Of a stretch of DNA of 15,268 bases, positions 5,217-12,779 are shown piece after piece. Each line of letters opens with the position of its first letter. Position 1 is the first letter of the stretch. Under the pieces are notes generated by a model. It saw only the letters and a list, made by a program, of their open reading frames with translations. It was not told the DNA's origin and ran no database searches. The stretch spans positions 1 to 15,268 of the forward strand of contig JADFXZ010000042.1 in assembly GCA_015233265.1 (NCBI GenBank), in the 5' to 3' direction. The DNA comes from Nitrospirota bacterium. Lineage in GTDB: Bacteria; Nitrospirota; Thermodesulfovibrionia; Thermodesulfovibrionales; Magnetobacteriaceae. The position numbers and the translations under genes were made by a program.

Positions 5217-5382
5217 AGGTCTAAAGTAGAGAAAAATAGACCTTTTCAAGGGGTCTTAAACTCTGTAGAAGCGCATGGATAGCCAGTATAGTCTCACAAG
5301 CGCCGCCTTCGACCCCAAAAAAATAGACCTAAATAGACCCTAAAAAAGTCTATTTTAGACATATTAGACATTTTTAAGACCT
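5217..5382. repeat. cluster of TAGACC-type repeats
   Basis: Nine matches to TAGACCT or its core lie in 166 bp: 5217-5223 (reverse), 5237-5243, 5252-5258 (reverse, AAGACC form), 5324-5330, 5334-5340, 5348-5352 (reverse), 5356-5360, 5365-5369 and 5376-5382. The first two form a perfect 7-bp inverted repeat centred two helical turns apart. In the right half, sites are spaced 10, 22, 9 and 11 bp and separated by A/T tracts. This is typical of a multi-site protein target or bent DNA. It lies in the 389-bp gap between antitoxin and terminase genes, which has no other supported gene. Confidence 0.65.
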
Positions 5383-5508
5383 GAATCCCTGCCTGTGTAG
5401 CGTATCTTTTTTCCTATAGCCCGTAGTTTCGATGCGAATAAGAGATGGGCATGTTTACAGGGCTTTTCAGGGATTTGTGCGAATATCTTACTTATATATA
5501 GGGGGAAT

Positions 5509-5521
5509 TGGGCTTCGCCCA
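5509..5521 (+). promoter_or_regulatory. small hairpin in the leader of the late operon
   Basis: TGGGC pairs with GCCCA around TTC, 20 bases before the SD of the gene at 5555. Just upstream, TATATA (5495-5500) could serve as a -10, but no convincing -35 is visible. A late promoter is expected in 5383-5508 and I cannot place it. Confidence 0.3.
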
Positions 5522-5554
5522 CACCCAAAGGAACAAATACAGGAGGTACTAATC

Positions 5555-5719
5555 GTGGCAATAAAAAAAGAATCCAATAATGAAGGGACATTTACACCGA
5601 ACAGCGTAACGAAGGCCGGATCTGGCGATCTTATGAAAAAGACCGAGCCATATACGCAGACCCCTGGCGGCGACGCGGGTAAGACCACGGGTTATGCCAA
5701 GAAAAAAGACTGTAAGTAA
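5555..5719 (+). CDS. 54-aa basic hypothetical protein
   Basis: The GTG start is fixed by AGGAGGT (5541-5547) seven bases upstream. The open frame extends further left but has no SD there. The product begins MAIKKESNNEGTFTPNS and is rich in Lys, Gly and Thr, polar and probably disordered, ending KKKDCK. It is the first gene of the late operon. No family is recognised. Confidence 0.65.
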   Translation: MAIKKESNNEGTFTPNSVTKAGSGDLMKKTEPYTQTPGGDAGKTTGYAKKKDCK

Positions 5720-5735
5720 CAGCTAAAAGGGATGA

Positions 5736-6047
5736 ATGGGTGCAAAAGGAAAAAGAAAGACTGGGGGCCGTCCAAAGGGCGCGAAGAATAAGCGAACCCT
5801 TGATCTGGAAAATAAGCTCAAAGCGAAGGGCTTTGATCCTGTGGAGATACTGGTTGGCCTGGCAATTGACCCTAAGACAGATGGCGAGTTGCGCGCTAAG
5901 ATATGCCTTGATATGCTCAAGTACTTTTACCCGCGGCGAAAGGCAGTTGAAACCACAGTTGACGCCCATGTCGAAACCTACGAGGCAATGCTTAACAAAC
6001 TCGATAATGAAACCGGCACAGGAAATACTACAGAGACTTCGAAGTGA
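5736..6047 (+). CDS. terS: terminase small subunit-like protein
   Basis: The protein begins with a basic segment (GKRKTGGRPKGAKNKRT, the DUF5681-type signature). A helical domain follows (FDPVEILVGLAIDP, then ELRAKICLDMLKYFYPRRKAVE), a pattern common in phage small terminase-like proteins. The acidic tail overlaps the large subunit gene. At 103 aa it is on the short side. In packaging, TerS recognises the pac or cos DNA and recruits TerL, and the repeats upstream could be its target. AAAGGG lies just before the ATG. Identification rests on the pattern and on position directly before terL. Confidence 0.7.
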   Translation: MGAKGKRKTGGRPKGAKNKRTLDLENKLKAKGFDPVEILVGLAIDPKTDGELRAKICLDMLKYFYPRRKAVETTVDAHVETYEAMLNKLDNETGTGNTTETSK

Positions 6048-7698
6048 TTACGCCTATTTTGCGTCGCGCTGCCTGTATATACAGACAACGGACGGCAAGC
6101 GCAAGCTGTTCGCTTTCAACGGCATTCAGCATTTGCTTGAGGGGATAATCGCTGATATTAAGTCTATCGGTCGGCCAGTGAGGCTTGTAATACTCAAGGC
6201 AAGACGAGAGGGCGTGTCGACGTGGGCGGCGGGGAGGCTCTACTGGAAGTGCACCACGCAGTATAATAGACATGCGGCACTGATAACCAACAAGCCAGAG
6301 GTAACAGCGGCGGTGTACGGCATGATACGCCGGATGTATATCTATAGCCCCGAGGCTGTTAAGCCGGCAACGCGGTTTAATTCCGTTCATACGCTTGATT
6401 TTAATTATCCTTCAGGCGCCGGGGGCCTGGACAGCTCGATAATAGTTGGTACGGCAGAGAGCCAGGACTTTGGCAGTGGGAAGCTGCTGCATTACGTCCA
6501 TCTGTCAGAGGTTGCGAAATGGGCGCAAAATAAGGCGCGAAATGTCCTCACCTCGATAATGCAGACGCTGCCTAAAGAAAGCGATATAGACACTGAGGTC
6601 ATCTTTGAGAGCACCGCAAAAGGGCTTGGCGGGGAGTTCTATGATTACTACATCAAATCTAGGTATAAGTACGAGATATACTTAGACGGGGGTAAACCGG
6701 CGTTTCGATGCCGCATTGATGATAAGGCCGACGCTGACAATGTCTATAGCAGTGTATTTATCCCGTGGTTTGCGTTTGATAAGTATCGTGATGCCAACAT
6801 ACCCGATGGGCTTACCCCATCTGAAGAAGAGTTGGAGCTTGTGAGCCTTTACGGTCTTGAACTAGGGCATATCAGCTGGCGTCGCAGGTGCCTGCAAAAC
6901 GATTGCAAAGGCAGTCTCGATACATTTCACCAGGAATACCCGGCAAATGATGCTGAGGCGTTTATTACGTCCGGCCGTGCGGTATTTGACGCGGCTAAGG
7001 TGATGGCGTACATCGAGGCGGATCAGCCTGAGTTAGAGCGATATGAGATATTATCTTCAACAGGCAAATTAGAGCCAAACCCGCAAGGGCGGCTTAAGAT
7101 ATGGGCAAACCCAATGAGCGGCCATCCTTACGTAATCGGGGCGGACGTGGCGGAGGGCCTTGAGTATGGGGACTTCTCGGCGGCGGTAGTAGTGCATCAG
7201 ATAACTGGTATACAAGTAGCTCAGTGGCACGGGCATTGTGACCCTGACATATTTGCCCGCGTATTGTATTGGTTAGGACGGCACTATAACACGGCGATGT
7301 TAGTGCCGGAGAGAAACAATCATGGCATGGCCGTAGTGTTGTCGCTGCAAAATACACTGCGTTATCCACCGGCAAGGATATATGCGCAGACGCATATCGA
7401 GCCGCCAAGCAAGCCTTTAAAGAGATATGGATGGTTGACTACGGCATCGAGCAAGCCGGTGATAATAGATAACCTGATAGCTGAGTTCAGAGAGGGGGTA
7501 CACGGGATTGTCTCAAAGGATATATATCTGGAGATGTTGACGTATGTGATAGACGCGCAAGGGCGGTACGAGGCGCAGGCAGGGCGGCATGATGATTTGA
7601 TAATGGCAGCGGCAATAGCTAAGTTCACAAGGACGAAATCACAACCTGCAGGAGCGGGTAGACCAAATAACTACAACACAATGGAAGCGCATTTTTAG
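6007..7698 (+). CDS. terL: terminase large subunit (packaging ATPase and nuclease)
   Basis: The 563-aa protein powers DNA entry into the prohead and cuts the concatemer. ATPase motifs: the Walker A variant KARREGVST at 64-72, Walker B HLSEVAKW with E168, and the coupling motif FESTAKG at 200-206. The RNase H-like nuclease domain has D380 in IGADVAEG, D389, E435 in VPERNNHG and the HDD triplet 528-530. All key residues are present. The frame stays open back to 5740 inside terS. The ATG at 6007 is preferred because the family-like sequence begins there, giving a 41-base overlap with terS and probable translational coupling (no clear SD). The stop codon is part of the next gene's SD. Confidence 0.95.
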   Translation: MKPAQEILQRLRSDYAYFASRCLYIQTTDGKRKLFAFNGIQHLLEGIIADIKSIGRPVRLVILKARREGVSTWAAGRLYWKCTTQYNRHAALITNKPEVTAAVYGMIRRMYIYSPEAVKPATRFNSVHTLDFNYPSGAGGLDSSIIVGTAESQDFGSGKLLHYVHLSEVAKWAQNKARNVLTSIMQTLPKESDIDTEVIFESTAKGLGGEFYDYYIKSRYKYEIYLDGGKPAFRCRIDDKADADNVYSSVFIPWFAFDKYRDANIPDGLTPSEEELELVSLYGLELGHISWRRRCLQNDCKGSLDTFHQEYPANDAEAFITSGRAVFDAAKVMAYIEADQPELERYEILSSTGKLEPNPQGRLKIWANPMSGHPYVIGADVAEGLEYGDFSAAVVVHQITGIQVAQWHGHCDPDIFARVLYWLGRHYNTAMLVPERNNHGMAVVLSLQNTLRYPPARIYAQTHIEPPSKPLKRYGWLTTASSKPVIIDNLIAEFREGVHGIVSKDIYLEMLTYVIDAQGRYEAQAGRHDDLIMAAAIAKFTRTKSQPAGAGRPNNYNTMEAHF

Positions 7699-7710
7699 GA
7701 GGCAAAGACT

Positions 7711-8565
7711 ATGGAAGGGATAGATCTGCAAAATTTCGATTTTGACGACTCGTTCTTAGATCAGTTGTATGGTGATACTGATATGACTGACGGAGGCGGC
7801 GAACATCAATCTTTGGAGATAACCACCCCGGCCGCTGCTGATGTATCGCAATATGAGGCCAAACTAAGGGAATATGAGCAGATTAAGGAAAAGCAGGAAA
7901 GCCGTATCAGGGAGCTCGAAGAGCAACAAAAGAAGGTAACGGAACATGCTTTAGGAGATTGGAGACAACGAGGTCAGTTTTTAAAGACACAGGCGCCGGA
8001 CGCACATAAAGATGTGGCAGAGATGATAGAAGCGGCTCTACAGTCGAAATTATCAGAGATAGAGCCGTTAAAGCAAAACGTATCACAGATACAGGCGGCA
8101 ACAGAGTCTTCACGTACATTACAGATGGCGGCAGAGGTATCTCATCACCTCGAGGCGATGGGGTTTAAAGGCATTGACCCTATAAAGATATCGAAAGACC
8201 CGTTATTTCAGAAATTCTTGGAAAAAGAGGATCCGAATACTGGATTTACATATGGTCAGATCGTCAATAGCGCCGGGAAAAACGGAAGAGCAGACGTAAC
8301 GGCAAAACACTATGCGATGTTTTTTAAGCAGTCAAAGGCAGGCGCAAGGGACGTGAATAACTTCATAGGGGTGAAAGGAAACGGCAGCAGCGATATAGCA
8401 TCACCGGAGGACACAAAGGTATATAAAGAATCGCTGGTAGCGCAGTTTTATAGTGACAAGGTCGCAAACAAGTTCAAAACCCCTGCTCAGAAGAAATTGA
8501 TGCTTGAAATACAGACAAAGTTAGACAAGGCCGCCAAAGAAGGAAGAATAGCGCGTGGCGTCTAA
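7711..8565 (+). CDS. putative scaffolding protein
   Basis: The 284-aa protein has an acidic N terminus (FDFDDSFLDQLYGD). A predicted coiled coil spans about 49-80 (AKLREYEQIKEKQESRIREL and on), and a charged helical body ends in a Lys-rich tail (AQKKLMLEIQTKLDKAAKEGRIA). Acidic, coiled-coil proteins coded beside portal and coat are usually internal scaffolds, and a basic C-terminal end would fit coat binding. No sequence signature proves it. AGGAGG overlapping the terL stop lies eight bases before the ATG. Placement before, not after, the portal differs from P22. An alternative is another head-assembly protein. Confidence 0.6.
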   Translation: MEGIDLQNFDFDDSFLDQLYGDTDMTDGGGEHQSLEITTPAAADVSQYEAKLREYEQIKEKQESRIRELEEQQKKVTEHALGDWRQRGQFLKTQAPDAHKDVAEMIEAALQSKLSEIEPLKQNVSQIQAATESSRTLQMAAEVSHHLEAMGFKGIDPIKISKDPLFQKFLEKEDPNTGFTYGQIVNSAGKNGRADVTAKHYAMFFKQSKAGARDVNNFIGVKGNGSSDIASPEDTKVYKESLVAQFYSDKVANKFKTPAQKKLMLEIQTKLDKAAKEGRIARGV

Positions 8566-10588
8566 TAAGCCTGGGGAGTTAAGACCTCTGCAGGACGACA
8601 ACCTGCTCGATGGGATACCCGCATCTCAATTAGCGGGGTATGTGCAGAAATGCTTCGGAGATTCAAAGCTCATCAGGGCGCCTATAGATAAAATCATCAT
8701 AGACTCCGAAAGGGCGGTAAACGGGAAATACGATCCTACGAAACTAGAGTCTATTAAGAAGGCGGGCGGATCACAGATATATATCAAGCTGGCAAGTACA
8801 ATATGCCAGATGGCTAAGGCTATATTCATGGACATAATCTTTCAACCTGGCAAGCGGATATGGGAACTCCAGGCATTGCCGATACCGCAGATAGATTACG
8901 AGACAAAAAATGCCCTGGTTGAGGCCGCGCACATAAAAATGAAGTTTGCCGGTGTGCCGTTACATGATGACGTAATCAGAAATGTCCTTGAAGACCATAT
9001 TCTGCCGATCATGCAGAAGGTTGTGGAGGCGCATGTCAAGGAAACAACGGCCGCGAAGGTAGAGGAAATCAGTAACATCATAGAAGATCAGCTGCAAGAG
9101 GGGGGATTTTATCAGGCTCTCGAGGAGTTTATAGATTATCTGACCAAATACCCCGCGGCATTTATAAAAGGGCCTGTATTCGTAAAAGATAGGGCGCTTA
9201 ATTGGATTGATGACGAACTTGGAGAGCGTACATTAACAGGCAATGATAAGATTATGCCTATATATCAGGCCATACACCCTAAGGACATATTCCCCGCGCC
9301 GGATTCAGTCAGCATAGACGATAGCTGGCTCGTACACCGCGATTCATTACTGCCTGGCGATTTATATAATTTAATCGGCGTCCCCGGATTTAATGACGAG
9401 GCAATCAGGGCGGCATTAACAGAGTATCACATGGGCCACCACGAACAAGCGCCGGCCGATATGGCAATTAATCTCCTAGAGTACAGATACAACCCTGAGA
9501 TGGTAGGCTCACGCAAGATAGACGTGCTGGAATTTTGGGGGCCTGTATCGGGGCAAATGCTTCTTAATGAAGGGATGTCCCCGCAGGATATAACAGATCC
9601 TGTAAAGAGTTACGATGTAATTATCTATGTGATAGGCGGCCATGTAATAAAGGCGATGTTAAATCCTGATCCGTTAGGGCGGAAGGCAATTGCCAAGAGC
9701 TCCTACAATGAGATACCGGGGCGATTTTGGGGAGAAGGAATTCCGCAGATGATTGACGACGTGGCGACTGCCTGTAACGCCGTAGCGCGTTCGACTGTAA
9801 ACAATGCGGCGATAGCGTCAGGGCCGCAGGTAGAGCGTAATGTAGACAGGCTTGTATTAGGCGCAAGCAATGTGCTGATTCCGTGGGCGGTATGGGATGT
9901 TACCGATGCGCAGATGCAAGGTGCACCGGCAATAAGGTTTTACCAGCCGGAGGTAATAGTAAACCAATTGCAAGCGATATTTGAGCATTACAAGGCACTG
10001 GCTCATGAGCAGAGTGGGGTGCCCTCGTTTAACTTTGGGAATGCTGCGCCGCAAGACACTACGTCAACGGCGAGCGGCTTCTCAATGCTGATATCGCAGA
10101 CAGCCAAGGCGATGAAAATGAGAATAGCCAATATAGACAGCCACATAATAGAGCCAGTATTAAACCGGCACTATTATTTCGCTATTTGGTATCGGTATTG
10201 TGAGGCGCTAATCGGCTCAAAGATAATTGCCAAGGGCAGCAGTTCTCTGATTGCGAAGGAACAGCAGTCTATACGGCGCAATGAATTTATGCAGACGATA
10301 CAGCTTCCGGCGTTTTCGGCATTAGTGCCGGATAAAGGCAAGAAATATCTCATCGAGGAAACAGCGCGCTCACTTGAATTAGACATAGATAAGATATTTC
10401 CGAAGGGAAGCGATACGCCGCCACAGGCTACCAAGACATCTGCCAATGCCACAAGTGCGCTGCGAGGCAGCTTACCGGGTGCAATGTCAGTAAATCCGTC
10501 AGGGGATCAGAGCGGCGGAGGTGATTTTGCGCTAAATAATAATCCGCCGCAGTTACAAAAGAGGTATCAACAAGAAGGAGTGGAATGA
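8555..10588 (+). CDS. portal protein, P22-like
   Basis: The 677-aa protein is expected to form the dodecameric ring at one capsid vertex through which DNA passes. Family-like features are PGRFWGEGIPQMIDDV, then NAVARSTVNNAAIASGP, the segment APAIRFYQPEV, and a following helix with GVPSFNFGNA and TASGFSMLIS. The length fits large podovirus portals. The C terminus is a low-complexity Gly/Ser/Asn/Gln tail. The GTG start has GAAGGAAG eight bases upstream and overlaps the preceding gene by 11 bases. The stop overlaps the endolysin ATG. Confidence 0.88.
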   Translation: MASNKPGELRPLQDDNLLDGIPASQLAGYVQKCFGDSKLIRAPIDKIIIDSERAVNGKYDPTKLESIKKAGGSQIYIKLASTICQMAKAIFMDIIFQPGKRIWELQALPIPQIDYETKNALVEAAHIKMKFAGVPLHDDVIRNVLEDHILPIMQKVVEAHVKETTAAKVEEISNIIEDQLQEGGFYQALEEFIDYLTKYPAAFIKGPVFVKDRALNWIDDELGERTLTGNDKIMPIYQAIHPKDIFPAPDSVSIDDSWLVHRDSLLPGDLYNLIGVPGFNDEAIRAALTEYHMGHHEQAPADMAINLLEYRYNPEMVGSRKIDVLEFWGPVSGQMLLNEGMSPQDITDPVKSYDVIIYVIGGHVIKAMLNPDPLGRKAIAKSSYNEIPGRFWGEGIPQMIDDVATACNAVARSTVNNAAIASGPQVERNVDRLVLGASNVLIPWAVWDVTDAQMQGAPAIRFYQPEVIVNQLQAIFEHYKALAHEQSGVPSFNFGNAAPQDTTSTASGFSMLISQTAKAMKMRIANIDSHIIEPVLNRHYYFAIWYRYCEALIGSKIIAKGSSSLIAKEQQSIRRNEFMQTIQLPAFSALVPDKGKKYLIEETARSLELDIDKIFPKGSDTPPQATKTSANATSALRGSLPGAMSVNPSGDQSGGGDFALNNNPPQLQKRYQQEGVE

Positions 10589-11055
10589 TGGTCTACAGTG
10601 ACGATTTTGAAAGGTCTGTAAAATTCGTCCTTGATGCGGAAGGCGGATATGTCTGCGATCCTGATGATCCCGGGGGCGCTACGAACTTCGGGATCAGTCA
10701 AAGGGCTTATCCGCACCTGGATATAAAGGCATTAACGGTCGACGCTGCGAAGGAGATTTATTACAATGATTACTGGCTAAGGACACACTGTGATAAAGAG
10801 AAATGGCCATTAAACCTGATTCTCTTCGATACAACAGTGAATATGGGGGAAGGCGAGGCGTGGAGAATCCTAAACAAGGTATCGTCTTGCACTAATGAAT
10901 CGATGGCCAATGAGTATTTATCGCGGCGTGAAGCAGTGTATGAAGAAATTGCCGCAAGCAAGCCTAAAGACAAGAAGTATCTCAAGGGCTGGTTAAACCG
11001 GCTTAGCCGGTTAAAATTATACATCGAGACGCATAAGGAGGCTACAAATGGGTAA
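10585..11055 (+). CDS. GH108-family endolysin (muramidase)
   Basis: The protein is expected to cut the glycan strands of peptidoglycan at lysis. The N-terminal GH108 signature is clear: LDAEGGYVCDPDDPGGATNFGIS, with E19 as the catalytic acid. The C-terminal part, with KKYLKGWLNRL, fits the companion peptidoglycan-binding region. At 156 aa it is near the family norm. There is no signal peptide, so it needs a holin, and holin-like genes follow. Two ATGs (10585, 10588) are possible with AAGGAG four or seven bases upstream. The first overlaps the portal stop as ATGA. A lysis gene between portal and coat is unusual. Confidence 0.9.
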   Translation: MMVYSDDFERSVKFVLDAEGGYVCDPDDPGGATNFGISQRAYPHLDIKALTVDAAKEIYYNDYWLRTHCDKEKWPLNLILFDTTVNMGEGEAWRILNKVSSCTNESMANEYLSRREAVYEEIAASKPKDKKYLKGWLNRLSRLKLYIETHKEATNG

Positions 11056-11293
11056 TATCAGTATTCAGGGTATATTGCAGTTGGGCGTAGGGTTGTTATA
11101 GCTGTTTGGAGCGGCGGGATTGCCTAGGAACTATGTCGGGGGCATAACGCAGATTGTAGGCGGCTTAGAGAGCATGTTTGCGCAGCCGTCTGAGGTTGGA
11201 ACGGCAGTGGTAAAGCCTGTGGTTACGGCCAGTCCGGCAGCGGTAAGCCCCGCACCCGCAGCTTCTGCGGAGCCGGTAATCTCCGCATCTTAG
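11048..11293 (+). pseudogene. small hydrophobic ORF interrupted by an in-frame UAG
   Basis: AAGGAGG lies six bases before the ATG. The frame reads MGNISIQGILQLGVGLL, stops at TAG (11099-11101), and stays open for 63 further codons to a second TAG at 11291-11293. The part after the stop (LFGAAGLPRNYVGGITQIVG) continues the hydrophobic, Gly-rich character, followed by a Pro/Ala/Val-rich tail. Together this would be an 81-residue membrane-associated protein in the lysis cassette. Choices are a nonsense mutation, partial readthrough, restart at TTG 11120, or a sequencing error. UAG ends several other genes here, so wholesale recoding is unlikely. Confidence 0.5.
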
Positions 11294-11321
11294 GTATCAT
11301 CGCTTAAATCATATTTCATAC

Positions 11322-11348
11322 CGCCCGGGATTACCGGAGTCCCGGGCG
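11322..11348 (+). promoter_or_regulatory. strong 9-bp GC-rich hairpin before the holin-like gene
   Basis: CGCCCGGGA (11322-11330) pairs perfectly with TCCCGGGCG (11340-11348) around a 9-base loop. No U-run follows, so it is not a typical rho-independent terminator. It stands between two lysis genes, 24 bases before the ATG at 11373, and could set relative expression or act as a processing barrier. Confidence 0.55.
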
Positions 11349-11372
11349 TCCAAACACTTGGAGGGCAAGGCA

Positions 11373-11537
11373 ATGCAGGATATGAGGACAACGGCCATAG
11401 GCGCAGCCAGCATCATATATGGGATAGTTACAATGTTTGGATGGGGCGTCGCGCAAGACCAGAACAATGGGTTTGCCATGATACTCACGGGCATAGGGCT
11501 GATATTCGCTAAGGATTCAGGGGGGAGGCCGGCATGA
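11373..11537 (+). CDS. holin-like protein with two membrane helices
   Basis: This 54-aa protein has two hydrophobic segments, about 7-27 (TAIGAASIIYGIVTMFGWGV) and 33-47 (GFAMILTGIGLIFAK), joined by a polar turn (AQDQNN). It has a short polar C terminus. Size, topology and a place beside the endolysin fit a small holin that permeabilises the inner membrane to time lysis. No specific holin family is claimed. GGAGGG lies upstream at moderate spacing. The stop overlaps the next ATG as ATGA. Confidence 0.6.
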   Translation: MQDMRTTAIGAASIIYGIVTMFGWGVAQDQNNGFAMILTGIGLIFAKDSGGRPA

Positions 11538-11773
11538 CAGACGTCAATACGGATGTATGCGCCATATGTCAAAAACGCCAGGATGAGCGATTTGCGATTG
11601 TTAATGAAAGAATGGAAGCTAATGAATCTGAAACAGATAGTATGAGAAAAGATATTGCCAATCTCAAAGAGCATATAAACGAGAAATTCAACAAATTATA
11701 CCTGCTGGGTGGAACTACATCCCTTGCTTTAATAGGTAATTTAATCATGGAATACCTAAAGAAAACTCATTAA
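11534..11773 (+). CDS. XhlA-like lysis accessory protein
   Basis: The 79-aa protein has a polar, coiled-coil-like region (ERMEANESETDSMRKDIANL, about 25-55) and one C-terminal membrane helix (LLGGTTSLALIGNLIMEYL, about 57-75). This is the architecture of the XhlA/hemolysin family that works with holins. An N-terminal CxxC (C9, C12) is extra. GGGGGAGG lies five bases before the ATG, within the end of the preceding gene. The call is from architecture and neighbours. A tail or coat-associated helical protein is less likely. Confidence 0.6.
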   Translation: MTDVNTDVCAICQKRQDERFAIVNERMEANESETDSMRKDIANLKEHINEKFNKLYLLGGTTSLALIGNLIMEYLKKTH

Positions 11774-11783
11774 GAAAAATAAA

Positions 11784-11819
11784 CGAGGTCTTTCGGCCCC
11801 GAATTCGTTAAGTCTAACG
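11784..11819 (+). promoter_or_regulatory. intergenic hairpins before the coat gene
   Basis: CGAGGTC (11784-11790) and GGCCCCG (11795-11801) pair across TTTC with one mismatch and one G-U. CGTTA (11806-11810) pairs with TAACG (11815-11819). They sit between the lysis cassette and the coat gene. The first may be a weak terminator or a processing site that separates coat expression from lysis. Confidence 0.35.
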
Positions 11820-11841
11820 ATATTTAGTATGGAGGTTTTAT

Positions 11842-12777
11842 ATGGCAGCTAATTCAACATTTCCAGCAGTGCCGGGGTATAAGAGCTTAGGAGCTGGTAC
11901 AATACCTAAGGAGTATTCGCCCAAGCTCGAGGACAAGTTCTACCAGAAGTGTATATTGCCCTACATCGCAAATACCGATCATGAGGACGAGATAAGGGAG
12001 CAGGGCGACAAGGTATATATCAGGAAAATACCAACTGTAAATACCTTTTATTACACAAAGGGTATGAAGATAGACTATCAGCGTCCAAACGTTGACTCAA
12101 CCGAACTCATCATTGATAAGGGCGTTGGCTGGGCATGCGCTATAGACAGGGTTGAGCAGTGGCAGACTGACATAGACTATTTCGACGTCTGGGCGGATGA
12201 TGCGTCACATCAGACCAAAATAAAAGTAGAACTGGACATATTTACAAATATACCGGCTATGGTAGACCCATTGAATCAAGGATTAACAGCTGGGAATATC
12301 TCGCACGATATCAATCTTGGCGCGCTGAACACTCCTATTCAGATAACGAAAAACAACGTGCTTGACTATATCCTCGATTCGGGCACTGTCTGCGACGAAT
12401 ACAACCTTCCGCAAACAGGCAGGTGGCTTATCATACCGGCGTGGATGGCGGCAATGTGTAAGAAATCAGATCTTGCGAAGGTCTTTGTAACAGGCGACAG
12501 CATATCGCCTCTGCGTAATGGCCATATTGGCAATATTGACACCTTTGAGGTCTATGTAAGCAACCTGCTGTCAACGGTCACAGATCCGACGACACATACT
12601 ACATGCTTCAACGTCATGTTTGGCCATAAGTCAGGCCTGACCTTCGCCGGCCAATCTATCAATATGGAGATGTTGTTAGGGGAGAGTTCATACGGCACAC
12701 TCGTGCGTGGCCTGCAGATTTATGGCTACAATGTCATTAAGCCGGATGCATTGGGCTTGATGTACGTTACCAGATAA
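11842..12777 (+). CDS. major capsid (coat) protein
   Basis: The 311-aa protein has the start of a HK97-fold coat of the podovirus type. An N-terminal arm (FPAVPGYKSLGAGTIP) leads to KFYQKCILPYIANTDHEDEI, then GDKVYIRKIPTVN and a TELIIDKGVGWACAIDRVEQ segment as found in P22-like and related coats. The last third (HKSGLTFAGQS, then RGLQIYGYNVIKPDALGLMYV) matches the common end of such proteins. It is shorter than P22 coat, which carries an inserted domain. GGAGGT lies about five bases before the ATG. Identity rests on pattern and position. Confidence 0.85.
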   Translation: MAANSTFPAVPGYKSLGAGTIPKEYSPKLEDKFYQKCILPYIANTDHEDEIREQGDKVYIRKIPTVNTFYYTKGMKIDYQRPNVDSTELIIDKGVGWACAIDRVEQWQTDIDYFDVWADDASHQTKIKVELDIFTNIPAMVDPLNQGLTAGNISHDINLGALNTPIQITKNNVLDYILDSGTVCDEYNLPQTGRWLIIPAWMAAMCKKSDLAKVFVTGDSISPLRNGHIGNIDTFEVYVSNLLSTVTDPTTHTTCFNVMFGHKSGLTFAGQSINMEMLLGESSYGTLVRGLQIYGYNVIKPDALGLMYVTR

Positions 12778-12779
12778 CT

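Noticed and set aside
5217..5382. CRISPR array in the repeat-rich gap
   Set aside because: Repeats are only 5-7 bp, occur in both orientations, and have no uniform spacers.
5432..5554. Longer start for the gene ending at 5719
   Set aside because: The strong AGGAGGT fixes GTG 5555. The upstream part is not protein-like and contains the leader hairpin.
5364..5591. Minus-strand ORF in the terminase-proximal gap
   Set aside because: It has no SD, crosses the GTG start of the 5555 gene, and its sequence looks random.
5740..6006. Upstream extension of the large terminase frame to ATG 5740
   Set aside because: It lies wholly inside terS in another frame. The family-like sequence begins at ATG 6007.
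11099..11101. Genome-wide UAG recoding (as in some crAss-like phages) to explain the interrupted ORF
   Set aside because: UAG is the terminal stop of terL and of the genes ending at 2206, 2988, 3377, 3664, 4637 and 14782.
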